A stretch of DNA of 64,000 bases from Streptomyces alanosinicus (GTDB lineage: Bacteria > Actinomycetota > Actinomycetes > Streptomycetales > Streptomycetaceae). The stretch is taken from positions 62,001-126,000 of the forward strand of contig NZ_BMVG01000011.1 in assembly GCF_014650595.1 (NCBI RefSeq). The letters are read 5' to 3'. Position 1 is the first letter of the stretch. Each line of letters opens with the position of its first letter. Positions 46,176 to 55,732 of this stretch are shown piece after piece. The position numbers and the translations under genes are program-made. Below the pieces are notes generated by a model. It was not told where the DNA came from, searched no databases, and worked only from the letters and a program-made list of their open reading frames with translations.

Positions 46176-48530
46176 ATGAGCGATGAGATGTCCCGCAGGG
46201 CGTTCACCGGCACGGCGGCGGCCGTCGCGGCGGGCCTGGCCCTGCCCGGCCCGACGGCCCACGGGGAAAGACACCGGGTCGACGCCCTGCTGGCGCGGAT
46301 GTCTGTGGCCGACAAGATCGCCCAGCTGAACATGCCGGTCTGCCTGCCCGAAGAACTCCTCGGCGACTCCCCGGACCCGACGGGCACGCCGAAGGACCGG
46401 GAGGCCTACGTCCGCGGTGCGACCGTCGTCGGCGAGAAGGGCGACCGGCTCACGCTCGGCCCCGGCGGAGGCTTCTTCGGCCTGGTCAACCAGAGCCTGT
46501 CCGGTTCCGTCGAGGTGCCCCACCCGCTGACCCCCCGCCAACAGGCCGAGCAGCACAACCATCTGCAGCGCCTGGCGCGCACCACCCGCCTCGGAGTGCC
46601 GCTGCTGCAGATCAGCGAGGGCACCCATGGCTCACTGGGCCCCGGCTCGACCGTCTTCCCCGAAGGGCTCGCGCTGGGCGCCACCTTCGATCCGGAGCTG
46701 ATCGGCCGGGTGTACCGGGCCGTGGCCAGGGAAGCCCGCGCGGTCGGCATCCACGCCCTGAGCACCATCATGGCCGAGCTCAACCGCGATCCACGCTACG
46801 GCCGTGGCATCTGGTCGTTCAGCGAGGACCCCTACCTCACCGGGCGCATCGTCGCAGCGCTCGTCCCGGCGATGCAGGGCGACGACCTCGCCTGCGAGGA
46901 GTCGGTGGTCGTCTCGCTGTGCACCTTCCCCATGGAGGCCCCCAACACCGGCGGGCTGGAGACCAGCCCGGTCGAGATCGGCAAGCGGACGTTCCGCCAG
47001 GTGCACCTGGAGCCATGGCGGGCCGGGTTCACGGAGGCCGGCGCGCTGATGACGGAGGCGAGCGAGCAGACCATCGACGGTCTGGTGGTGCACGGCTCAC
47101 CCCGCTATCTCACCGACCTGCTCCGCGACGAACTGCGCTTCCGTGGTGTGGTCATCGGCAACGACGTCCGCGGCCTGGTCCGTGAGCAGGTGGCGGACAC
47201 CTCCCGTGCGGCGGCCGGGCTGGCCCTGCGGGCCGGTGTGGACGTCAGCCTGTCATGGGACGAGATCTACCTCGACCAGCTGGCCGCCGCCGTGCGCGAG
47301 GGGACGGTGGACGAAGCGCTGCTCGACCGCGCCGTGCGCCGGGTGCTGACCCTGAAGGAGCGCCTCGGACTCTTCGAGGACCCCTACGTCGATCCGGACC
47401 GGGCCGAACGGGTGGTGAACGGCCCGGCGCACCGCCGGCTCGCCCTGGAGGCCGCCCGCTCCTGCCTCGTCCTGCTCAAGAACGAGGGAGAACTGCTGCC
47501 GCTGTCCAGAGACCGGGTGCGTACGCTGGCGCTGATCGGCCCGAACGCCGACGACAGCCTGAATCTGCTGGGGGAGTACAACGCGTTCCCCACCCTGCAT
47601 CCCGTCCCCTCGATCCGGGAGGCGCTGCAGGAGCTGGTCGGCGACGACGTCCGCATCGTGCACGTCCGCGGCTGCGCTGTCACCGGCACCGACACCTCCG
47701 GCTTCGCGGCGGCCCGTGCCGCGGCGCGGCAGGCGGATGTGACGGTCGTGGTGGTCGGCGAGCAGACGAAGGGCGGCTACTTCTCGCCCGACCGCACCGA
47801 CGGAGAGCTGAAGGACACCGCCTCGCTGGATCTGACCGGCGTCCAGGAACAGCTGCTGCGCGAGCTGCACGCGACGGGTACGCCCACCGTCGCCGTGGTC
47901 GTCACCGGCCGGGCGCTGTCGCTGCGCTGGGCGGCCGAGCACCTGCCCGCGCTGCTGATCGCCTGGCTGCCCGGCGAAGCCGGCGGACGGGCACTGGCAC
48001 AGGCGCTGTTCGGCGACACCGAGCCGACCGGCCGCCTGCCCGTCACCTTCCCCCGTCGTGTGGGCCAACTGCCCATGTCCTACGACCAGAAGCGCGCCCG
48101 GGCGCACGCGGACGCCTATGTCGACCTGCCGTCCAGCCCGCTGTTCGAGTTCGGCGCGGGCCGTGGCTACAGCAGCTTCCGCTACGACCGGCTCCGGCTG
48201 ACCCACGCACGCATCGGGACCGACGGCACCACCCGGGCCCTGGTCGACATCACCAACACCGGACCGCGGGCCGGCACCGAGGTGGTGCAGCTGTATGTCA
48301 CCGACAACCAGGCGTCGGTGTCCCTGCCGTACATCCGGCTGCGCGGGGTGCGCAAGGTGCGGGTCGGGCCCGGCGAGCGGGTGACAGTGGCCTTCGACCT
48401 GTCGGCACGCCGCGATCTCACCCTGGTGGACGACCGGATGCGGACCGTCGTCGAGCCGGGCACGTTCGACATCAAGGTCGGCAGCTCCTCGGCACACATC
48501 CACCAGCGGGTGACCCTCACCGTCACCTGA
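46176..48530 (+). CDS. Secreted glycoside hydrolase family 3 beta-glycosidase
   Basis: 784 residues. A Tat-like leader (SRRAFTGTAAAVAAGLALP) precedes the GH3 N-domain. The nucleophile Asp330 lies in VVIGNDVRG (SDW-like position). The C-domain includes SCLVLLKNEGELLPL, AWLPGEAGGRALAQALFG and YSSFRYDRL, and a fibronectin-type III tail ends the protein. Typical substrates are beta-glucosides or beta-xylosides. It lies downstream of the GH31-GH89 operon but is separated by the motor relic and has its own start; co-function is inferred. Confidence 0.9.
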   Translation: MSDEMSRRAFTGTAAAVAAGLALPGPTAHGERHRVDALLARMSVADKIAQLNMPVCLPEELLGDSPDPTGTPKDREAYVRGATVVGEKGDRLTLGPGGGFFGLVNQSLSGSVEVPHPLTPRQQAEQHNHLQRLARTTRLGVPLLQISEGTHGSLGPGSTVFPEGLALGATFDPELIGRVYRAVAREARAVGIHALSTIMAELNRDPRYGRGIWSFSEDPYLTGRIVAALVPAMQGDDLACEESVVVSLCTFPMEAPNTGGLETSPVEIGKRTFRQVHLEPWRAGFTEAGALMTEASEQTIDGLVVHGSPRYLTDLLRDELRFRGVVIGNDVRGLVREQVADTSRAAAGLALRAGVDVSLSWDEIYLDQLAAAVREGTVDEALLDRAVRRVLTLKERLGLFEDPYVDPDRAERVVNGPAHRRLALEAARSCLVLLKNEGELLPLSRDRVRTLALIGPNADDSLNLLGEYNAFPTLHPVPSIREALQELVGDDVRIVHVRGCAVTGTDTSGFAAARAAARQADVTVVVVGEQTKGGYFSPDRTDGELKDTASLDLTGVQEQLLRELHATGTPTVAVVVTGRALSLRWAAEHLPALLIAWLPGEAGGRALAQALFGDTEPTGRLPVTFPRRVGQLPMSYDQKRARAHADAYVDLPSSPLFEFGAGRGYSSFRYDRLRLTHARIGTDGTTRALVDITNTGPRAGTEVVQLYVTDNQASVSLPYIRLRGVRKVRVGPGERVTVAFDLSARRDLTLVDDRMRTVVEPGTFDIKVGSSSAHIHQRVTLTVT

Positions 48531-48557
48531 CCGACGCGGGAGGCAGGGCGAGGAGCG

Positions 48558-48971
48558 TCAGCGGACCTTGACGTTCACGGTCGGGGTGACCCACCGCAGG
48601 ACGAGGTCGTGCTTCCCGTGGAGATCCTTCTCATAGAGCGCGCCACGGAACTGCAGTGTGCCGCGCTGCCGCGCCGTCACCCAGACGTCGGCGGAACCGC
48701 CCAGGCCGATGCCTCCGCGGGCGCACTTGACCGTGTGCCAGGGGCCCTTGCCCGGACGCTGCTGGATACAGAACCTCTGGAACCTGTCCTCGTCGTTCGC
48801 GGCGTCCCCCTTCACATGGACGCGCGCACCGGCCTTCACGGTGTGCGGGCTCGCCGCGAAGTCATAACTGATCTTCGCCGAGGCGGCCGTGGCACCGAGT
48901 CCCAGCGCGGACAGGCCTACCGCCGCCACGACGGCGGCCCGCACGGTGTGCCGGTGGACCGTGGATATCAT
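48558..48971 (-). CDS. Small secreted protein of unknown function
   Basis: 137 residues. A Sec signal peptide (VRAAVVAAVGLSALGLGATAASAK, quoted as AVGLSALGLGATAASA) ends near residue 31. The mature part is a small beta-rich domain with two cysteines (FCIQQRP and VKCARGG), suggesting one disulphide. ATG 48971 follows GGGGGAACAGG. It converges on the GH3 gene. No family was recognised. Confidence 0.7.
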   Translation of the reverse strand: MISTVHRHTVRAAVVAAVGLSALGLGATAASAKISYDFAASPHTVKAGARVHVKGDAANDEDRFQRFCIQQRPGKGPWHTVKCARGGIGLGGSADVWVTARQRGTLQFRGALYEKDLHGKHDLVLRWVTPTVNVKVR

Positions 48972-49078
48972 CCTGTTCCCCCTTCGGGTGTCTACACCCT
49001 GACAGACGGGGAGGCGGGCGAACGCGTTGTCCTGACGCATATAACCGTTCGACAAATTCCTGGGTTTCTCCAGGTCAG

Positions 49079-49705
49079 CGCACCGTCGCCGGAGAAGACT
49101 CTGATCACCCGCATCGAGCAGGGCCTGGACTTCCTCGGCTGGCATATCCAGCGCCACCGGAAACCAGGCACCAACCGGTATTACGGCTACACTACCCGGC
49201 CAAGAAGGCCCTGCGGGCCATCATGGCCAAGGTCAAGACGCTCTGCCGAGAGGTCGGTACGAACCAGCCGCTCGACGCCCTACTTGCCCGGATCAATCCG
49301 GCAGTGCGGGGTTGGTGCGCCTGCTTCCGGCCCGGGGTGTCCTTCGCGACCTTCTCCTACCTGCGCAACTACATGTGGCACACGGTGTGGAGATGGGTTC
49401 AGCGCAAGCACCCAAGACGGGCCGGAGGAAGATCTTCAGCCGCTACTGCGGCCGCAGATCATGGTGGACCGGGGAGACCCGGGAACTGTTCAACCCGATC
49501 ACGCTGGGCACCACTCGCTACCGCTACCGGGGCCTGACGATTCCCACCCCCTGGGACGCCACGGGATGAGAGCAACCACCACGAACCCCTTCGGGGCTTG
49601 TGGAGAGCCGGGTGCGGTGCCAAGTCGCATGCCCGGTTCGGGAAGCGGCTCCGGGGGAACGGGCCGGTCGAAAGACCGGAACCGCGCCCCGAACCGACTT
49701 CACCA
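49079..49705 (+). mobile_element. 3' relic of a group II intron with broken reverse transcriptase
   Basis: From 49079 to 49569 three frames in succession encode the C-terminal maturase/RT region: EKTLITRIEQGLDFLGWHIQ, then LLARINPAVRGWCACFRPGVS and MWHTVWRWVQRKHP, then TRELFNPITLGTTRYRYRG. Frameshifts lie near 49190 and 49415. The RNA domain V region follows (49605-49639: GAGCCG ... GGTGCGGTG ... AGTCGCAT ... CGGTTC), but its GAAA tetraloop is altered. The 5' half of the intron and the catalytic RT domain are missing, so it cannot splice or move by itself. Confidence 0.75.
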
Positions 49706-49755
49706 GCCACGCCACCGAGTGCTCCGCTGCCCCCTGGTTGCTCACTGCCGCCCTG

Positions 49756-49798
49756 CTCGTGCTGCGCCCTGCAAAGGTGGCGCGGGGTGCAGCACGAG
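49756..49798. terminator. Hairpin between intron relic and ML-like gene
   Basis: CTCGTGCTGCGCCC pairs with GGGTGCAGCACGAG (13 of 14 bases), loop 15 nt. It lies just beyond the stop of the ML-like gene on the minus strand and is a good terminator for it. Confidence 0.6.
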
Positions 49799-49807
49799 TG
49801 GCGCTGC

Positions 49808-50351
49808 TCAGGGCAGGGGGACAGTCACCGTGGCTTTTACGCAGGCCAAGCCCTCGTCGTCGTCGGTGTACGCGTCGGCGAAGACTGAGTAGGTGCCCGG
49901 TGGAGTGTTGTTGGCGAAGAAGTCACCGTAGTAGATGGGCAGTGAAACCTGCCCGGCTTCGACGGGCAGCTGGACCGGAGCATCGTGATCCTTGAGTTGC
50001 TCGCCGAGGTCGAGCGTGGTGCTGATGAGCCGGATAAGCCCGTACTTCACGGTGACCTTAACGTAGGCCCCCTCATGCACAGCTTTCTGAAGGTTTCCGT
50101 GCACTGTGATGACGAGTGGCTTCCCCTTCTCCAGAGGTGCGGGCTCGACGGTGATGCTGTCGGGCTTCAGAATGTAGCTGTCGTCCGAGCAGTCCTCGGC
50201 CGGCCAACTCTCCGCCGCGGCCCGAGCTGTTTGCTGCGTCGCGCACGGTCTTGGTGGCGGCAGCGGCGTGCGCTGCCCCCGTGAGCGATGCAGCCAGGAG
50301 CAGACTCAGTGCCCCCGATGCCACTACGCCAAGCCGTCGTGAAATCCTCAT
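49808..50351 (-). pseudogene. Secreted ML/NPC2-like lipid-binding protein with one frameshift
   Basis: The first part (ATG 50351, site GGGAGGG) is a signal peptide: RRLGVVASGALSLLLAASL then TGAAHA. After an AAA run (TTT at 50230-50232 on the plus strand), a one-base shift moves the meaningful frame: AESWPAEDCSDDSYILKPDS, then ITVEPAPLEKGKPLVITVHG, EGAYVKVTVKYGLIRLIST, PPGTYSVFADAYTDDDEG. These match the ML (MD-2-related lipid-recognition) fold, particularly fungal NPC2/PG-PI-transfer-type proteins. Removing one A restores the whole protein (about 180 residues). The central cysteines typical of eukaryotic members are absent (DLGEQ, DAPVQL). It is either recently inactivated or a sequencing error. 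Confidence 0.6.
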
Positions 50352-50573
50352 CCGGCAATCCCTCCCGCGTCGATCTCAGATGATCGGCAGGACACTGCCC
50401 AACGCACTGCACGCGCCACCATCCCGTTCGGGTGACACCGGCGCTCGCGTCCCCAAGGCTGCGCCGGAGTGAGCGGCTCAATCGCACTGCGGGCCAACTA
50501 TGAGGCTCAGAGAGGCCAACTGAGCAGTCCGGCCGCCCGGGTGATGTCCGACAGGCCGGTTAGCGTCGGCTGA

Positions 50574-50876
50574 ATGGATCACATGACCGACAAGGACACG
50601 CCCCGGCGCGTTGAAATCACCGCGAAGGGCGATCGAGCCGACGTCGAGATCGACGGCACCCGGATAGATCCGCGTGCCGTCAAAGCGTACTCCGTCAGCC
50701 ACTTCGCCGGACACCGGCCGCAGGTCCTGCTGCACGTCGCCGATCGCGACGACGCCCAGTGGTCCGGGCTGGCCCGCGTCGCCGTGGCCGACCTCCCCGA
50801 CCCCGGCCCGGCCGCAATGGTCACCAAGCGGGATTCGGGTTGTTCGACATGTACTTCCTGGTCGAGCAAGTGCTGA
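50574..50876 (+). CDS. Hypothetical protein, probably truncated
   Basis: 100 residues. The first 75 look like genuine protein (RRVEITAKGDRADVEIDGTRI, quoted as VEITAKGDRADVEIDGTRI; VKAYSVSHFAGHRPQVLLHV; ARVAVADLPDPGPA) with regular alternation of charge and hydrophobics, perhaps a beta-rich domain. The last 20 (RDSGCSTCTSWSSKC) look out of frame, and better-looking residues follow in another frame to about 50980, so a frameshift near 50830 is likely. The transposase relic begins just after. Not recognised; an ATG at 50583 is an alternative start. Confidence 0.45.
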   Translation: MDHMTDKDTPRRVEITAKGDRADVEIDGTRIDPRAVKAYSVSHFAGHRPQVLLHVADRDDAQWSGLARVAVADLPDPGPAAMVTKRDSGCSTCTSWSSKC

Positions 50877-50983
50877 GGGCCCATCGTTCGGGCGTGATCG
50901 AGTGCCGCTGTGACCACGTGGGGCAGGCTTCCACCTCGCACGGCACCCCTTGCGTGAACGTGCTCGGGCTCACCGAAGAGCTA

Positions 50984-51419
50984 TGAGAACTACAGGTACT
51001 CGACCAGCCACCAGGTCGTCATCGACGCCGACACCCGGCTCGTCGTCGCCGTCGGCCGACCACTGCCCGGCAACCGCAATGACTGCAAGGCACGGGAACT
51101 GTCCGGCGCAAAGGGCGCGGTCGGCAAGACGACCGTGATCGCGGACGGCGGCTACCGGGGCACCGGCCTGGTCATCCCGCACCGTCGCGAGCGCGGCCGG
51201 GCCGAACTCCCGGCCTGGAAAGAGGAACACAACGCATCCCACCGAAAGGTCCGCGCCCGCGTCGAGCACGTTTTCGCCCGGATGCAGGGCTGGAAGATCC
51301 TTCGCGACTGCCGACTGAAAGGCGACGGCGTCCACCACGCCATGCTCGGTTCTCGGCCCCTCCTGGCCGATCCGCAATGTCCCCTGAGTATCCCCGTCCC
51401 CGGCTGCGGTAACCCTTGA
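50984..51419 (+). pseudogene. IS5-type transposase, C-terminal relic
   Basis: An open stretch without its own upstream start encodes YSTSHQVVIDADTRLVVAVG (first DDE Asp), VIADGGYRGTGLVIPHRRER (second Asp), then HNASHRKVRARVEHVFARM (Glu) and GWKILRDCRLKGDGVHHAML. This is the back half of an IS5/DDE transposase. The catalytic residues are kept, but the N-terminal half is missing and the terminus after HHAML diverges, so the element is dead. No terminal inverted repeats were found. Confidence 0.75.
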
Positions 51420-51664
51420 GGGCTGCGGACCTAGATGCGCGGGCCGGGACTTCCGTCAGATCCGGGGGCAAGTGCTATCGCCTTGGCGTGGGCGGGCCGA
51501 GGCCAACCGTGCACCGGGCAGGGGTAGCGGTCCGCGGGACGGGTATTGCGGGCAGCAGTCCAGCCGCGCCTCGTGCGGTCGTGTTTCGTCCGGTCGGGCG
51601 GAATGCCCGCCACACCGGCGCCGTACGGGGAACAGTCGTATATCCACCCCTTAGATTCCGGGGC

Positions 51665-52342
51665 ATGAATTCAGCTGATCATGTAACTGCCGACCGTCGA
51701 GGCTTCCTCACCGCCGCGGGGGCCGCCGCGCTCGTGGCGGGTGCCTGGTGGGCGGCGCCCTCGAAGACGTATGCGGCCGATGCCTCGCTACCACGCACGG
51801 GGCAGGAGATCCGGTGCTCCAGCACGGCACGCGGGGTGGTGCTGCGCACCCTGGCCGGGTCGGGCACCGCCGACATCGACTGCACGATGCGGCTGCGTGT
51901 CGAGGCCGACCCCGCCGACTCGGGCAGGTCTTGCCGACTGCGGGTGCTGGAACACCGGATGCAGGGCGAAAGCGCCCGGTTCGGCCGGATCACCATCACC
52001 GAGGAGGCCGACCCCCGCTCGCTCCCGGCCAGCACTCTGCGCTTGGCCGACACCAAGGCACCGCGCTATGAACTGCGCCTGGTCTGCCCCCGCCTCACCG
52101 TCGAGGTCGAACACGTGCTGCCGGGGCTCCTGGGCCTGGGCGCCTTGGGGGGAGGGCCGGTGACGCTCACCACCACCGAACCGCTGGTCCTGGAGAACGA
52201 CCGCCTCACCAGCTGGGAGCTGCACCGCCAAGCCCTTGCCTCGAAGAACCCGGTCGGCCTGGCACTCGCCGGTCTGCCGAGGACGGCTGTCGCCACCATC
52301 GAGCCGTTCACCGTGCTGGCCGAGCACACCGAGCACTCCTGA
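51665..52342 (+). CDS. Tat-secreted hypothetical protein
   Basis: 225 residues. A Tat-type signal (TADRRGFLTAAGAAALVAGA) is cleaved near SKTYAAD. The mature protein is probably beta-rich; the cysteines are in EIRCSS, DIDCTM, RSCRLRV and LVCPRL. No known domain recognised. The 245 bp upstream, after the IS relic, carry no other coding feature. The stop is 126 bp before the AhpD-like gene. Confidence 0.7.
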   Translation: MNSADHVTADRRGFLTAAGAAALVAGAWWAAPSKTYAADASLPRTGQEIRCSSTARGVVLRTLAGSGTADIDCTMRLRVEADPADSGRSCRLRVLEHRMQGESARFGRITITEEADPRSLPASTLRLADTKAPRYELRLVCPRLTVEVEHVLPGLLGLGALGGGPVTLTTTEPLVLENDRLTSWELHRQALASKNPVGLALAGLPRTAVATIEPFTVLAEHTEHS

Positions 52343-52467
52343 CGCGAGCATCGGTCCCGAAGGGTCCGCTGGGGCCGGCGCTGCGGAGTGCGGTTTCGGC
52401 GCGGCCGTGGAGGAGAAGGATGACGTTGCGTCAGAACTTTGTCGGAAACCGGCTGAAGGAGCCGCGC

Positions 52468-53019
52468 ATGCCGCACATCGAGCTCGGCAATGACCTGCCC
52501 GGGATCGTGTCGCTGTTCGCCTTCCGACCCGAGACGGCCGCACCGCTGAGCGAGCTGGCCGAGGTCCTGCTGCGCGGGCCCAGCGCCTTGAGCCAGGGCG
52601 AGCGGGAGCTGATCGCCGCCCGGGTCTCCCACCTCAACAGCTGCTCATTCTGTACCGACTCCCACGCCGCGTTCGCCGCCGCCCAGCTGGACCAGGGCAT
52701 GTCCTTGGTCGACCAGGTCCGCACCGACCCGGCCGCAGCGCCCGTCTCCGACAAGCTCAAGGCCCTGCTCGCCGTGGCCGATGCGGTTCAGGAAGGCGGC
52801 CGCGCGGTCACCGACGAGCACATCAAGACAGCCCGTGCCGCCGGGGCGACGGACAGAGAGATCCACGACACCGTCCTGATCGCGGCGGCGTTCTGCATGT
52901 ACAACCGCTATGTCGACGGCCTGGCAACCACCGTCCCCGACCAGTCCGCCGCGTACACCGAGATGGCGGAACACATCACCACCCACGGCTACCGCGGTGC
53001 CGTGCCCCTCCAACCCTGA
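52468..53019 (+). CDS. AhpD/CMD-family peroxidase-related enzyme
   Basis: 183 residues, all-helical carboxymuconolactone-decarboxylase fold. The redox motif is Cys59-x2-Cys62 with His66 (SCSFCTDSHAAF), as in AhpD-type alkyl-hydroperoxidases. ATG 52468 follows AAGGAG; the frame is open further upstream without similarity. It probably reduces peroxides or a disulphide partner. No ahpC adjoins. Confidence 0.88.
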   Translation: MPHIELGNDLPGIVSLFAFRPETAAPLSELAEVLLRGPSALSQGERELIAARVSHLNSCSFCTDSHAAFAAAQLDQGMSLVDQVRTDPAAAPVSDKLKALLAVADAVQEGGRAVTDEHIKTARAAGATDREIHDTVLIAAAFCMYNRYVDGLATTVPDQSAAYTEMAEHITTHGYRGAVPLQP

Positions 53020-53074
53020 CGGCCTGACGGGTGAGCACCTGCGGGAAGGCACCGATGGCGCCCGCTACGGGCGG

Positions 53075-53235
53075 TCAGAGGTGACCTGCCACCAAGTCGG
53101 CTACCTCTGTGCCGAGTTTCCGGCCGACGCGGTTGTCGAGAGAGGTGTGCTGGCCGGACCGTACCCGGCTGAGCCACGCTTCGGTGGCGGCGACTTGGAG
53201 GCCGGCAAAGGTTCGGGTGATGCCTTTCGATGTCA
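53075..53235 (-). pseudogene. Possible C-terminal gene fragment
   Basis: The minus strand reads TRTFAGLQVAATEAWLSRVR and TSLDNRVGRKLGTEVADLVA ending in a TGA at 53075. The codon use looks real, but the upstream part runs into the oxoprolinase duplicate. Not recognised; offered only as a possible remnant. Confidence 0.25.
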
Positions 53236-53244
53236 CTGAGAGAT

Positions 53245-53656
53245 GGGCTCCGGCACTATGAACAACCTCTCCTTCGGCAACGACCACGTGCACTACTACG
53301 AGACCGTGGCCTCCGGCTCCGGTAGGGATGGAGGAGTTCCGCGTCCGTGAGGGCAGTGGGGGCGCGGGCCGCTGGCGCGGCGGATGCGGCGTGGAACGCC
53401 GGATCCGCTTCCTGGACCGATGACCGTCGCAGTCGTCTCCGGCCACCGCCGCATCCCGCCCTACGGCATGGACGGGGGCCGCCCCGGTGCTCTCGGCGAA
53501 AACCTCATCGCACGCGCGGACGGCACGACCACACCCCTGCGCGGCTGCGACGCGGCTGACGTCGTCGCCGGGGACAGGCTCGTCATCCGCACTCCCGGCG
53601 GAGGCGGATACGGCCCGACCGAGGAGACATCGCTCCAGCACACGACTGACGACTGA
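53245..53656 (+). pseudogene. Partial duplicate of the 5-oxoprolinase gene 3' end
   Basis: Nearly identical to the 3' end of the gene at 56106-59741 (match begins near 59235). About 95 nt are missing at a CCGG microhomology (parent 59312-59406 absent), which shifts the frame. The remaining protein reads VVSGHRRIPPYGMDGGRPGA and DRLVIRTPGGGGYGPTEE to the stop. It is a dead fragment lying 2.5 kb upstream of its parent. Confidence 0.8.
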
Positions 53657-53773
53657 TCCACAGTTCGCGTCACGCCGGTCGTCCGGTTGGAACCGTTCGA
53701 GGGATCCACGGCCGGCACCCCTCGCCGGCCAGCCAGGAACAAGCGCGCCCCCGTCGAGCTCGGGGCATGGGCT

Positions 53774-54283
53774 TCAGCTCAAGCCAGAGCCGTAGGTTTG
53801 TTCGTCGAGGTGCTCGGCGAGCCGGAGAAGCACGGGCAGTGCCTCCGCGATCACCGCGCGCTCGGTGTCGTCGAGGCCGGCGTAGGCGGTATCCATGGGA
53901 TCTTTGTGGGTTCTGGTCCAGGTGGCGAGCCTCTCGCGGCCGGCAGCGGTGAGGGTGACGACGGAGGACCGATGGTTGACCGGGTCGACGTCACGCGCGA
54001 CCAGCCCGGCGCCGACTATCCGGCTGATCAGTCCACTGACCGTGCTGGGTGCCAGGTGCCGGCGGGCGGTCAGGTCACTGATGTGCGCGGGAGAGTGTTC
54101 CCGTAGTACCTGGAGCACCTCGACCTGGGCCATGGGGAGAGTCTCCCGCGGATAGTCCGTGCGGATCATCGAGGAGTGCAGCGCGCGATGCAGCCGGGTG
54201 ATGGTCTCGGTGAGCAGTCGGGCGTTCGGCTCTTGCCCGGCGGGACGGAGCGGGGAGGCCCCGGAGTTGGGTCGCGCAGACAT
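53774..54283 (-). CDS. MarR-family transcriptional regulator
   Basis: 169 residues. The winged helix is clear (LTARRHLAPSTVSGLISRIV recognition region; VDPVNHRSSVVTLTAAGRE wing). Dimerisation helices flank it. It may control a neighbour such as the remaining ftsH fragment or the 5-oxoprolinase gene, but no divergent target is present. The start site is weak. Confidence 0.88.
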   Translation of the reverse strand: MSARPNSGASPLRPAGQEPNARLLTETITRLHRALHSSMIRTDYPRETLPMAQVEVLQVLREHSPAHISDLTARRHLAPSTVSGLISRIVGAGLVARDVDPVNHRSSVVTLTAAGRERLATWTRTHKDPMDTAYAGLDDTERAVIAEALPVLLRLAEHLDEQTYGSGLS

Positions 54284-54405
54284 GGAGCCAGGGTATCCGG
54301 GCCGTGCTCGGGTACGGCTCCGCCGTATCTGGATCCAACGCCGTGTCGGGCCGGCTCACGACACCTGCTCCAGTACCCCCGCCCGAGCACATCGCGGCCG
54401 GTCGA

Positions 54406-55731
54406 TCACCGAGGAGGAGTGCGAACCTCCGGCTCTGGACGCGCAGGGGGCAATGACGCGTTGACGGCGTGGTCTTCGCCTTTCCCGTCCGCCTGGCTGC
54501 GTTCCTGGCGCAGGACGTCGAGGACGACGGTGTGGCGCGAGCAACGGCATCCAGGTCCACGTCCGGAGCCAGGGTCTTGTCCCGGGCGTGGACGGCGAGG
54601 ATCGCGGCCCGCTCGGCCTGGTTGGGCAGCGGCACGGTGACCTGGCGGTCGAAGCGCCCCGGGCGCAGCAGGGCCGGGTCGAGGGCGTCGGGCCGGTTGG
54701 TGGCGGCGAGGACGACGATGCCGCTGGACTGGTCGAAGCCGTCCATCTCGGACAGCAGCTGGTTGAGGGTCTGCTCGCGCTCGTCGTTGCCGCCCAATCG
54801 TGCCCCGCCGTTGCGACGTGACCCGAGCGCGTCGATCTCGTCGATGAAGATGATCGACGGTGCGCGTTTGCGGGCCTGGTCGAACAGGTCGCGCACCCGG
54901 GAGGCACCGACCCCGACGAACATCTCCACGAACGCGGAGCCGGTCATGGACAAGAACGGCACGTCCGCCTCGCCGGCAACCGCTCGCGCGAAGAGGGTCT
55001 TGCCGGTACCGGGTGGCCCTACCATGATCACGCCACGGGGACCTTTGGCGCCTGCGGCGGTGTACCGGGCGGGATTGCGCAGGAAGTCGACGACCTCGCT
55101 GATCTCCTGCTTGACCCCGTCGTAGCCGGCGATGTCGTCGAAGCCGGTGGTGGGCCGCTCCGCCTCGATGATCTTCGCCCGTGAGCGTCCGATGGCGCTC
55201 GGTCCGCCGGTCAGCGGCCCTGCGGCCCGGCGTCCCATCCACACGAAGAAGCCGATCAGCAGCAGGAACGGCAGGAACGAGAAGAGCACGGACAACCATG
55301 TTGCCGCCTCCGCTGCTGCTCTGGCTGGCTTTGATCTGCACATGATGGGAGGTCAGGTGCTGCTGCAACTGAGCCCCGGTGCCCAGCGCGGTGGGGAGCT
55401 GGGTGGTGAACCTCGTGCCGTCCTTCAGGGTGCCGCTGACCGCTCCCTTGTCGTTGATGTCGACCGTCTGCACCTGGCTGGCACCGACCTTGCCGACGAA
55501 GTCGCTGTAGGACAGTGACGTCGTGTGCGGCTCGGAGCGGGCGTGCGAGAGCAGCAGGACGACGACGAGTGTCATGACGAGTGTCATCAGGATCCACCAG
55601 AACATCCACCGTCCGCCGAGCGGCTGCGGTTGTCGGGACGGAGGCGCGGGCGGTTCGCGCGGCGGCCCGGGCTTGGCGGGCGGCGACAGGTGCCGGTGCA
55701 CGGCCCCGGCCGCGGTGCTGTCCGGTCGCAA
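54406..55731 (-). pseudogene. ftsH relic lacking the protease domain
   Basis: A TTG at 55731 begins the N-terminal part: a membrane helix (MFWWILMTLVMTLVVVLLL) and the periplasmic-type domain (SYSDFVGKVGASQVQTVDI). An extra A near 55298 shifts the frame; the second part continues with WLSVLFSFLPFLLLIGFFV, then the AAA+ module with Walker A GPPGTGKT, Walker B IIFIDEIDALG and ATNRPDALDPALLRPGRFD. After VDLDAVARATP the sequence jumps to a C-terminal-like tail, so the zinc-protease domain (HExGH) is gone. It cannot be a working FtsH protease. Confidence 0.75.
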
Positions 55732-55732
55732 G

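Noticed and set aside
54303..54390. Long-range 9-bp dyad GTGCTCGGG / CCCGAGCAC
   Set aside because: The loop is about 70 nt, and such short dyads are expected by chance in GC-rich DNA.
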